Shown piece after piece: positions 1 to 7,030 of a stretch of 64,000 nt of DNA. This DNA comes from Pseudomonas sp. NFACC02 (GTDB taxonomy: Bacteria; Pseudomonadota; Gammaproteobacteria; Pseudomonadales; Pseudomonadaceae). How positions within the stretch are numbered: position 1 is the first letter of the stretch; each line of letters opens with the position of its first letter. The notes under the pieces are model-generated. The model had not been told where the DNA came from. It searched no databases and saw nothing but the letters and a program-made list of their open reading frames with translations. The stretch covers positions 186,001 to 250,000 of the forward strand of contig NZ_FOEO01000004.1 in the NCBI RefSeq assembly GCF_900110765.1, written 5' to 3'. A program made the position numbers and the translations under genes.

Positions 1-74
1 TCCGGCGATTGACCGGCATGAATCACGCGGGTGGCGAAGGTGTGGGAGGGGGTGTGTTCGTCGTGCTGACTCAT
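1..74 (-). CDS. Trans-sulfuration PLP enzyme, N-terminal fragment (cystathionine gamma-lyase/synthase type)
   Basis: Only the first 24 codons lie in the window; the gene continues beyond position 1. The start ATG (74-72) overlaps the stop of the cystathionine beta-synthase gene in an ATGA, so the two are translationally coupled. The peptide has the TRVIHAGQ segment found near the N-terminus of Cys/Met-metabolism PLP enzymes (cystathionine gamma-synthase, gamma-lyase). Placed behind a cystathionine beta-synthase it is most likely the gamma-lyase that splits cystathionine to cysteine. Gamma-synthase cannot be excluded from so short a piece. Confidence 0.75.
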   Translation of the reverse strand, partial: MSQHDEHTPSHTFATRVIHAGQSP

Positions 75-1447
75 GCAAGGGATCTCCGCAAGTGATTGAG
101 CAGGTCGACGCGGGTGATGAGGCCGTGAAAGCCTGAGGCGTCGGCGATGATGGCCACCAGACCGCGATCCAGTTCGGCCTGAAGGCTTGCCAGGCTGGCG
201 TCTGGCGGCAGGGTTTCCAGCCTGCCAGTCATGGCGCTGGCGACCGTGGTGCGAAAATGCGACGCGTCATTGTGAACGCCCAGCAGGATATCGGATTCAT
301 CAATGACCCCGACCAGTTGCTTGCCGTCGATCAGCACCGGCAACTGCGAGACATCGGCCAGACGCATGCGCTGAAAGGCGGTGAGCAGGGTGTCATCCGG
401 GCCGACGCTGATGACGCGGCCGTCCTCGAAGCGGCGGGCGATCAGGTCGCGCAGGTCTCCGTACCGGGTGCGCTGCAGCAGGCCCTGATCCGTCATCCAC
501 TGATCATTGTAGACCTTGGATAAGTACCGGGTTCCGGTGTCGCAAACGAAACTGACCACGCGTTTGGGCGTTTTCTGTTCGCGGCAAAACCGCAGCGCAG
601 CGGCCAGCAGCGTGCCCGTCGATGAGCCGCCCAGAATACCCTCGGCGCGTAGCAGGTGGCGCGCATGTTCGAAGCTGTCTTCATCGCTGATGGAATACGC
701 GTGACGAACGCTGGAGAGGTCGGCAAACGAGGGAATGAAGTCTTCGCCAATGCCCTCCACCGCCCAGGAGCCTGGCTCCGGCAGGGTGCGGGTGCGGCTG
801 TATTGCGCGACCACCGAGCCGACCGGATCGGCCAGGACCATCTCAAGGTCCGGTTGCACCCGTTTGAAGAACCGGGTCAGGCCGGTGAGGGTGCCTGCCG
901 ATCCGACACCGACCACGATGGCGTCCAGGTCATGCTGTGTCTGGGCCCAGATTTCCGGCGCGGTGCTGCACTCATGGGCCAATGGGTTCGCCGGATTGTT
1001 GAACTGGTCGGCAAAGAACGCACCGGGTATGTCCTTCGCCAACCTGGCGGCGACGTCCTGATAGTAATCGGGATGGCCTTTTCCGACGTCGGAACGGGTG
1101 ATGTGCACTTCGGCGCCCATGGCTTTGAGGTGCAGGACCTTCTCCGTGGACATCTTGTCGGGCACCACCAGCACGACCCGATAGCCCTTGGCGCGGCCTA
1201 CCAGTGCCAGGCCCAATCCGGTGTTCCCCGCCGTCGCCTCGACAATGGTCCCACCGGGACGCAGCGAGCCGTCACGCTCGGCGGCGTCGATCATCGCCAG
1301 ACCGATGCGATCCTTGATCGAACCGCCGGGGTTTTGGGATTCGAGTTTCAGAAACAACGTACAAAGCCCCGTGTCGATGCGACTGACGCGCACCAGCGGG
1401 GTGTTGCCAATCAGTTCAAGGACGGCCGGACGGGATTCAGCTGACAT
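71..1447 (-). CDS. Cystathionine beta-synthase with C-terminal CBS pair
   Basis: A 458-residue fold-type II PLP enzyme that probably condenses serine (or O-acetylserine) with homocysteine to cystathionine. Residues 1-320 are the cysteine-synthase-like core, with the PLP lysine in NPGGSIKDRIG (about residue 45), the substrate loop EATAGNTG and the phosphate-binding GVGSAGTLTG. The C-terminal ~120 residues form two CBS repeats (RFEDGRVISVGPDD and SAMTGRLETLPPDAS), which distinguishes it from plain CysK/CysM. A GAGG ribosome site precedes ATG 1447. The overlap with the next gene suggests a two-gene reverse trans-sulfuration operon. Confidence 0.88.
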   Translation of the reverse strand: MSAESRPAVLELIGNTPLVRVSRIDTGLCTLFLKLESQNPGGSIKDRIGLAMIDAAERDGSLRPGGTIVEATAGNTGLGLALVGRAKGYRVVLVVPDKMSTEKVLHLKAMGAEVHITRSDVGKGHPDYYQDVAARLAKDIPGAFFADQFNNPANPLAHECSTAPEIWAQTQHDLDAIVVGVGSAGTLTGLTRFFKRVQPDLEMVLADPVGSVVAQYSRTRTLPEPGSWAVEGIGEDFIPSFADLSSVRHAYSISDEDSFEHARHLLRAEGILGGSSTGTLLAAALRFCREQKTPKRVVSFVCDTGTRYLSKVYNDQWMTDQGLLQRTRYGDLRDLIARRFEDGRVISVGPDDTLLTAFQRMRLADVSQLPVLIDGKQLVGVIDESDILLGVHNDASHFRTTVASAMTGRLETLPPDASLASLQAELDRGLVAIIADASGFHGLITRVDLLNHLRRSLA

Positions 1448-1575
1448 GTCATTTCCTCACGTGTACACCCCATACGAAATGGACAGCGACTCGTTGCAAA
1501 TGTGCACCGGTCTGGACGCAAGGGTCGTCGTGTTCATTGACAGGGCGCGAACAGTCGGAAGGGCGGGTGATAGCG

Positions 1576-2496
1576 TTATGTTTGAAACGCACGGCGATAC
1601 TGCCCTGGGGACATCCCGTGAACCCGCCGGAAGGCGACCCCAAAGGCTGCATCGGACAGATATCCCAGCGAGGCTGCAACGGTCGCGACGGCGGCGCCGC
1701 CCCGCGACAAGCGGGACGCGGCAACCTTCATGCGCCAGCACGTGGCGTACTCGACAGGCGACTGTCCGACACGGGCTTTGAACACCGCAGCAAAGCTGGA
1801 GCGCGACATGCGGGCGATCTGCGCCATGTCTGCCAGCCGCCAGGCTTTTTCCGGCGCGCCATGAACGGCACGCATCACGCTGGCGATGGCAGGCTCTCGT
1901 AACCCGCCCAGCCAGGCCAGGTCGGCGACGTCGGCCGTGGTGATATGGTGGCGCAACGCATGAACGAAGATCAGCCGCAGCAAGTCATTGCACATCGCGT
2001 AAGCGCCCGCTTGCGTCGATTGCCATTCCCGGTCCAGTTCATCCAGCAGCCAGGCAAACGATGAAGCGCCGCCGGCCCCGGCATGAATCACGATGGCGGG
2101 CGGTAACAGGTCAAGCAGCTCCGCCGCACCGGGGCTGACCAACGAGACACTGCCGCCGAGCAGTTCCACGTTATCACCTACCCCGTACGTTGCCGATGAA
2201 CCTGACTGCGAGAAGACTTCCGACGCATTGATCGCGGGTATTTCCGGCGCGCTGGCCAGTACGAAGGGCGTGCGGGAAACCACGAAGCAGTCGCCTGCAC
2301 CGAGGTGCCGTGGCGGCAGATCGTCCATGCAAAGCCAACATTCGCCCTGTCGCACGACGTTGAATTTCAATTCAATGGGCTGGAAGCGCAGCGCCCATTG
2401 ACCTCCCGCTCGCAAGCGTACCGAGCACGCGGCCCTGAGTCCCGCCAGGGCCAGCACGTCGGAGAGCGGATCAGAAGAGGGATTCTGGATGATCAC
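1576..2496 (-). CDS. AraC-family regulator with N-terminal cupin domain
   Basis: The C-terminal ~100 residues hold two helix-turn-helix motifs (LADMAQIARMSRSSFAAVFK and VATVAASLGYLSDAAFGVAF) ending in the AraC signature FRRVHGMSPGQYRR. The N-terminal half resembles the AraC-linked cupin domain (DPLSDVLALAGLRA, then a GDCFVV turn). The reading frame is open back to an ATG at 2583, but that codon overlaps the start of the divergent SDR and its leader is not protein-like. I therefore prefer the GTG at 2496, which has no clear ribosome site, so the start is uncertain. Such regulators usually control the divergent neighbour, here the SDR gene. Confidence 0.8.
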   Translation of the reverse strand: MIIQNPSSDPLSDVLALAGLRAACSVRLRAGGQWALRFQPIELKFNVVRQGECWLCMDDLPPRHLGAGDCFVVSRTPFVLASAPEIPAINASEVFSQSGSSATYGVGDNVELLGGSVSLVSPGAAELLDLLPPAIVIHAGAGGASSFAWLLDELDREWQSTQAGAYAMCNDLLRLIFVHALRHHITTADVADLAWLGGLREPAIASVMRAVHGAPEKAWRLADMAQIARMSRSSFAAVFKARVGQSPVEYATCWRMKVAASRLSRGGAAVATVAASLGYLSDAAFGVAFRRVHGMSPGQYRRAFQT

Positions 2497-2581
2497 GATA
2501 AAAATCCGGATGATTTGAGCTGTTTCGTCCGCGCACCTTAACGAAGAATCTTTCCCTCTACTACACAGCGAGGGCCTTTTC
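2497..2581. promoter_or_regulatory. Divergent promoter region between araC-type gene and SDR
   Basis: This short gap separates two diverging genes and must hold both promoters and probably the AraC operator. I see no clear paired half-sites. The AT-richer stretch CTTAACGAAGAATCTTT is the likeliest promoter segment for the SDR gene. GAGGG before ATG 2582 is its ribosome site. Confidence 0.4.
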
Positions 2582-3547
2582 ATGACGACGCTTCAGCAAC
2601 CCATTGCTTCACCGTTCGATGCCGCCAGTACCGCAGCCGACGTGATGGCGGGCGTGGACCTCTCGGGCCGGTTAGCCATTGTGACGGGCGGTTACTCCGG
2701 GCTGGGCCTGGTCACGGCAAAATGTCTGGCCGACGCAGGCGCGCAGGTCATCGTGCCAGCCCGGGATATCGAGCGCGCCCACGCAGCTCTCGTGGGGGTC
2801 AAGAACGTCGAGGTCCAACCGATGGACCTGAGCAGGCCCGACGCCATTCAGGCTTTCTGCGCTGACGTGGTCGGGCGGGGGCATCCGGTCTCACTGTTGA
2901 TCAACTGCGCGGGCGTCATGGCCTCGCCACTGCGGCGCGACGCGGCAGGACACGAAAGCCAGTTTTCGATCAACCACCTTGGACATTACCGACTCACGTG
3001 TGGACTGTGGCCGGCCTTGCGGGCCTCTGGCGATGCGCGCGTCGTCGCCGTATCGTCGCGCGGTCACCACATCGCCGGAGTGGACTTCGACGACATCGAT
3101 TTCAACCGTCGCGCCTATGACAAATGGAACGCCTATGGGCAGTCCAAAACCGCCAATGCCCTGTTCGCCGTAGCGCTCGACCAGCGCGGTCGCGAGCAGG
3201 GCGTTCGTGCTTTTTCATTGCATCCCGGCCAGATCCTGACCGATCTGGGCCGCCACCTGAGCCGCGACGAGATTGCCGCGTTCGACGTGCTGGACGAAAA
3301 CGGCCAGCAGAAAATTGCGCCTGAACTCGGGCTCAAGACCCTCGAACAAGGCGCAGCGACCGGTTTGTGGTGTGCGACCAGTTCAGCACTGAATGGCCAA
3401 GGCGGGGTGTACTGCGAAGACTGCAACATCGCAACGCTGAACCGTCCGGAAACCGGCCGCAAGGGCGTGGCGCCGTGGGCGGTCGACGCCGAATACGCTG
3501 AACGGCTGTGGCGCCTGTCGGAGCAGTGGACCGCAATGGGTGTTTGA
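2582..3547 (+). CDS. Short-chain dehydrogenase/reductase
   Basis: A 321-residue classical-type SDR, longer than the usual 250, as in the retinol-dehydrogenase/WW-oxidoreductase-like branch. The Rossmann motif VTGGYSGLG lies near residue 35, NCAGV in the middle, and the catalytic YGQSK near residue 185 with an upstream VAVSSRGHH serine. The FSINHLGHY segment is typical of that branch. The substrate cannot be told. It diverges from the AraC regulator and is probably its target. The ATG at 2582 has GAGGG just upstream. Confidence 0.85.
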   Translation: MTTLQQPIASPFDAASTAADVMAGVDLSGRLAIVTGGYSGLGLVTAKCLADAGAQVIVPARDIERAHAALVGVKNVEVQPMDLSRPDAIQAFCADVVGRGHPVSLLINCAGVMASPLRRDAAGHESQFSINHLGHYRLTCGLWPALRASGDARVVAVSSRGHHIAGVDFDDIDFNRRAYDKWNAYGQSKTANALFAVALDQRGREQGVRAFSLHPGQILTDLGRHLSRDEIAAFDVLDENGQQKIAPELGLKTLEQGAATGLWCATSSALNGQGGVYCEDCNIATLNRPETGRKGVAPWAVDAEYAERLWRLSEQWTAMGV

Positions 3548-3577
3548 AAGACCAGGAGGGTTGTCCGAACCGCCTCT

Positions 3578-4225
3578 TCAGGCAATGAGAATGTAGTTTT
3601 CGACGTGGCATACCCCAGGCACCGCCCAGGCTGCATTCTCAAAGGCTTTTCTCTGCATCCACAGATCGACGTAACCTTCGAGTTTGACTGTCTTGCCTTC
3701 AACGGTCACCCGGACCTTACAGGCATCGAGCTCGGCATTTCGCGCGATCGCCGCTTCAATGCGCTCCTTGATGTCGTCGGGATTGGCCTTGGGCCGAACC
3801 ACCAGCATGTTATTGATGCCAGCAACACCCGCCAGTTTTCGTATCGCGCTTTCAGCGGCTTCTTTCTGATATTGCCAGTCCACCCGGCCCTCCAGCGTGA
3901 CCCAACCCTGCTGCACCTTGATCTGCATGCAGTCCTGCGGGATCGCGCTGTTCCACCGAAGCACATCCATGCACCGTGAAGCGATGGATTCGTCCCCGAG
4001 ATCAGTCTCTGAAGCACGCCTGACCTTGATCTCCTCGGCAATGGCTTTCACCCCCTTGACGCGCTTGACTGCACGCTCGGCGGCGATCTTTTCCGCGTAG
4101 GTGTTGACGTGGCCGGTCAGGCACACCACGCCGTTCTCGATTGCCACGCCTATGGCGGCGGCGTCGATGTGGGGTTGAAATTCAAGTTCTTCAAGAATGG
4201 CTTTGCGCAGCAGCAGATCGTTCAT
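3578..4225 (-). CDS. BON-domain protein with three repeats
   Basis: A 215-residue protein made of three BON (OsmY-like) repeats: about residues 1-70 (GVVCLTGHVNTYAEK), 75-145 (GWVTLEGRVDWQYQK) and 145-215 (KTVKLEGYVDLWMQR). BON proteins bind phospholipid surfaces and accompany osmotic or envelope stress responses. I see no signal peptide, so export is not supported. The frame is open to 4279, but ATG 4225 has a GGGAG site six bases upstream and starts at the first repeat. It faces the alcohol dehydrogenase across a gap with an FNR-like site. Confidence 0.85.
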   Translation of the reverse strand: MNDLLLRKAILEELEFQPHIDAAAIGVAIENGVVCLTGHVNTYAEKIAAERAVKRVKGVKAIAEEIKVRRASETDLGDESIASRCMDVLRWNSAIPQDCMQIKVQQGWVTLEGRVDWQYQKEAAESAIRKLAGVAGINNMLVVRPKANPDDIKERIEAAIARNAELDACKVRVTVEGKTVKLEGYVDLWMQRKAFENAAWAVPGVCHVENYILIA

Positions 4226-4312
4226 GTTCGCTCCCATAGATAGGTGAATGACCCTGGAACGGGTCATGCCAATGGACATCGCTCATTGAACGGGTACCGA
4301 AGAAAAAAAACG

Positions 4313-4326
4313 TTGAGCTTTATCAG
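4313..4326. promoter_or_regulatory. Possible FNR/Anr box
   Basis: TTGAGCTTTATCAG differs from TTGAT-N4-ATCAA at two positions. It lies 88 bp from the BON start and 180 bp from the alcohol dehydrogenase start, so it could serve either. It is weaker than the boxes at 9925 and 13763 and rests mainly on context. Confidence 0.35.
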
Positions 4327-4504
4327 GATTTGGCGAGACATCGCTAATGCGCACGTAGCCTGTCCGAGGCCTCTGAAACGGTCGACACCTGTTTCTGACT
4401 TGAGTCAATAACCACCACTGGCCAAAGCGTCAGTCTTGGTGTTACCCAGAACCGTCCCGGCGCCAGGCATTCGACGGGGTGGGTTGACTGCGAGGGCAAT
4501 CCGC

Positions 4505-5488
4505 ATGTACGCGATGGTCTTACACCGAGCCGGGGAGCCACTGGTGCATTGCCAGTTACCGGACCGCACGCCCGGCAGGGGACAGGTACTGATCGATGTG
4601 GGGGCCTGCGGCGTCTGTCGCACTGATCTTCATGTCGTGGACGGTGAATTGCCTCATCCGCATCTGCCGTTGATCCCTGGCCATGAAATCGTCGGACGGG
4701 TCTCGGCAATCGGTGCCGGTGTGAAGGGCCTCCAGGCAGGTGACAGGGTCGGGGTTCCCTGGCTGGGCCACACGTGTGGGAGCTGCAGCTACTGCCGCTC
4801 TCATCGTGAAAACCTCTGCGACTCACCGGGTTTTACCGGTTACACACTCGATGGTGGTTTCGCCACTGCGACCGTGGCCGACGCGCGTTTTGTGTTCGCT
4901 CTGGATGAGCGAGGCACTGATGAGTCGTTGGCGCCGCTGTTATGCGCCGGTTTGATCGGCTGGCGGGCATTGTCCATGGCCGGACCGGGGAAAAGGCTAG
5001 GCCTGTATGGTTTCGGTGCGGCTGCTCACATCATTACCCAGGTCGCCATCGCCCAGCGTCGAGAGGTCTTCGCGTTCACTCGGCCCGGTGACAAAGAAGC
5101 GTGCGCATTCGCCAAGCGTCTGGGCGCAGTATGGGCGGGCGGTTCCGACGAGCCATCTCCGGAACCGTTGGACGCAGCCATCATATTCGCGCCGGTCGGT
5201 GCGTTGGTTCCGCTGGCGTTACATGCCGTTCGCAAAGGCGCGAAGGTGGTGTGCGCCGGTATCCACATGAGCGATATTCCGCGTTTCCCTTACCGCTGGC
5301 TGTGGGAAGAACGTTCGCTGTTATCGGTGGCCAATCTGACTCGCCAGGACGGTATCGATTTCTTCGCGGGGGTCAGGGACATGAAAATCGTCACCCACAC
5401 GCACAGCTATCCTTTGCACCAAGCCAATCAGGCACTGGACGATCTGCGTTCCGGCGCTTTTCAAGGCGCAGCAGTGCTCATTCCTTAA
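4505..5488 (+). CDS. Zinc-dependent alcohol dehydrogenase family protein
   Basis: A 327-residue medium-chain dehydrogenase. It has the catalytic-zinc motif CGVCRTDLH and PGHEIVG, and the four-cysteine structural zinc site CGSCSYCRSHRENLC (about residues 90-104). The nucleotide site GLYGFGAAAH is a variant of the usual GxGxxG. It probably interconverts aldehydes and alcohols with NAD(P). The frame is open from 4436, but ATG 4505 follows a GAGGG and starts at the conserved first strand. It is a distinct branch from the AdhP-like enzyme at 17678. It may help re-oxidise NADH when oxygen is short. Confidence 0.85.
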   Translation: MYAMVLHRAGEPLVHCQLPDRTPGRGQVLIDVGACGVCRTDLHVVDGELPHPHLPLIPGHEIVGRVSAIGAGVKGLQAGDRVGVPWLGHTCGSCSYCRSHRENLCDSPGFTGYTLDGGFATATVADARFVFALDERGTDESLAPLLCAGLIGWRALSMAGPGKRLGLYGFGAAAHIITQVAIAQRREVFAFTRPGDKEACAFAKRLGAVWAGGSDEPSPEPLDAAIIFAPVGALVPLALHAVRKGAKVVCAGIHMSDIPRFPYRWLWEERSLLSVANLTRQDGIDFFAGVRDMKIVTHTHSYPLHQANQALDDLRSGAFQGAAVLIP

Positions 5489-5624
5489 GCACGGACAGCC
5501 ATGCGGTGAACGCGGTACTCCACCTCATCACGTTGGAGCTTCCCATGTCGACGGACGAGCGCATTGCCACACTGATCGCCTGGTCCATAATCAGGGCCTT
5601 TAATTCACCCGCAGTGAGACGCTC

Positions 5625-6059
5625 ATGACGATCGACTGGCCCGATTTCACGCCTTGGTCATCCCTTATCGGTGGCATGTTGATTGGCCTGGCGGCCAGTC
5701 TGTTTATCGTCGCCAACGGCCGTATCGCTGGCATCAGCGGACTGATCGGCAGCCTTTTGCAACGGAGTACCACCGGGGCAATCGAGACGGTGCTGTTTCT
5801 GACAGGGCTGCTTGTGGCGCCGTTGATCTGGCGCCTGTACGCCACGCTCCCGACCATCGAGTTTTCGAGCGGCTGGCCCGGACTCGTATTCGCCGGGTTG
5901 GCAGTCGGCATCGGCACACGCTATGGCGCGGGTTGCACAAGCGGCCATGGTGTCTGTGGCATTGCCAGGCTCTCGCCTCGCTCGATGGTGGCAACGGGGT
6001 GCTTCATGTTCAGCGGTTTCGCCACCGTGTTTGTCGCACGTCATTTATGGGGGCACTGA
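5625..6059 (+). CDS. YeeE/YedE-family transporter, first half
   Basis: A 144-residue membrane protein with about four transmembrane helices and the YeeE/YedE (DUF395) signature YGAGCTSGHGVCG followed by ARLSPRSMVAT. Family members import sulfur species such as thiosulfate, with conserved cysteines lining the path. Many bacteria encode the two halves as separate short genes, and the partner starts two bases after this stop. The start ATG has only a weak TGAGA site upstream. Transported substrate is inferred from the family. Confidence 0.85.
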   Translation: MTIDWPDFTPWSSLIGGMLIGLAASLFIVANGRIAGISGLIGSLLQRSTTGAIETVLFLTGLLVAPLIWRLYATLPTIEFSSGWPGLVFAGLAVGIGTRYGAGCTSGHGVCGIARLSPRSMVATGCFMFSGFATVFVARHLWGH

Positions 6060-6061
6060 GC

Positions 6062-6481
6062 ATGAGCAAGTTGACCGCATTCCTTGCCGGCATCCTGTTC
6101 GGTCTGGGCCTGCTTCTGGCGGGCATGGCGAATCCTCAAAAGGTGCTGGCCTTTCTCGATGTATCGGGTGCTTGGGATCCTTCCCTGGCACTGGTCATGG
6201 CAGGCGCAATCGCGGTCGCCATCGGCCCGATGGCCTGGGCTCGACAGCAGTCGAGATCAATCCTGGGAAACCCGATGCAACTGCCGGGCAAACGCACGCT
6301 GGACAAGCGCCTGGTGGGTGGCAGTGTGTTGTTCGGTATCGGGTGGGGAAACGCAGGCATCTGCCCTGGACCTGCCGTTGCCATTCTGTTGACAGGACAC
6401 TGGCAGATAATCGTGTTCATGCTCGCCATGCTGGCGGGCATGTGGGTGTTCACCGCTCTGGAAGCCCGGCGTAGCCATTGA
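6062..6481 (+). CDS. YeeE/YedE-like transporter, second half (DUF6691 type)
   Basis: A 139-residue membrane protein with about four helices. It begins MSKLTAFLAGILFGLGLLLA and carries the second signature GIGWGNAGICPGP, with a conserved cysteine. It is the usual downstream partner of the preceding half, and the two should form one functional unit in the inner membrane. The ATG follows the previous stop by two bases. The same frame stays open upstream to 5654, but that part is a shadow of the first gene. Confidence 0.85.
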   Translation: MSKLTAFLAGILFGLGLLLAGMANPQKVLAFLDVSGAWDPSLALVMAGAIAVAIGPMAWARQQSRSILGNPMQLPGKRTLDKRLVGGSVLFGIGWGNAGICPGPAVAILLTGHWQIIVFMLAMLAGMWVFTALEARRSH

Positions 6482-6610
6482 TGGTGGACGCTGAGGGAAA
6501 TCATGCGCAGTCATCCCGGATGGCCGCCAGACCTTGACCCGGCAGGCGCACCCGGCTCGGATTCAGCTCATGAGCCGCCGCCGGGCGACGACCGGAGGCT
6601 TACCCACAGG

Positions 6611-6865
6611 TTATTTTCGGGTGGCTTTTCCCAGCATGCGAGTGGCCCGCTCATTGGCTTCGTCAGCTGTTTTCTGCGCCTGACTGGCGGCACTCATTGC
6701 CATCTCAGCCTTGTCATAGGCTTGGTCCGCCCTGAGCCGTGCGGTCGCTGCGGTGTTCTCTACGGCCTCCATCCGCGCGTCCATTTCTTGGGTGTGTCGG
6801 TGACCGCACCCTGCTGTGAAAGCCAGGGGGATCACGATAAAGGCGGTCATGGCTAGGCGTTTCAT
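6611..6865 (-). CDS. OprI/Lpp-like alanine-zipper lipoprotein
   Basis: An 84-residue lipoprotein with signal peptide [20 protein letters not shown]; the lipobox cysteine is residue 20. The mature part is one long alanine-rich helix. It ends [18 protein letters not shown], nearly the same as the C-terminus of Pseudomonas OprI, whose last lysine is linked to peptidoglycan. It is therefore probably an outer-membrane lipoprotein that helps attach the wall. ATG 6865 has GAGGA eight bases upstream; the open frame to 6919 is not needed. It sits inside the low-oxygen block behind an FNR-like site, so it is probably a paralogue of the main oprI. Confidence 0.85.
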   Translation of the reverse strand: MKRLAMTAFIVIPLAFTAGCGHRHTQEMDARMEAVENTAATARLRADQAYDKAEMAMSAASQAQKTADEANERATRMLGKATRK

Positions 6866-6945
6866 CGCGTATTCCTCGTTGTGTTGCTGGAAAGAGGCAG
6901 AAGCTGCCGGGTCACCCAATCGTATCGTTACAACGAAAATACCGT

Positions 6946-6959
6946 TTGATTAAAGTCAG
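6946..6959. promoter_or_regulatory. Possible FNR/Anr box upstream of the OprI-like gene
   Basis: TTGATTAAAGTCAG has a perfect left half and a right half with two differences from ATCAA. It lies 81 bp upstream of the OprI-like start codon, a plausible activator distance. Support comes from stronger copies elsewhere in the block. Confidence 0.4.
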
Positions 6960-6994
6960 GAGATGTTCGCAACGTGACCGCGCGTTTTTCAGCC

Positions 6995-7030
6995 TCGACA
7001 GCCTCGATCAGCGTTGATCGAGGCTGTCGA
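6995..7030. terminator. Perfect 16-bp hairpin overlapping the metal-ATPase stop codon
   Basis: The arms 6995-7010 and 7015-7030 are exact reverse complements around a GCGT loop, and the ATPase stop lies inside one arm. On the minus strand there is no U-run after the stem, so it may be a rho-independent-like terminator or a 3' mRNA-stabilising structure. The arms also encode the last residues of the ATPase. Confidence 0.6.

Noticed and set aside
656..1444. 262-residue open frame antisense to cystathionine beta-synthase
   Set aside because: High-GC antisense shadow; no family motifs, and the opposite strand is a clear enzyme.
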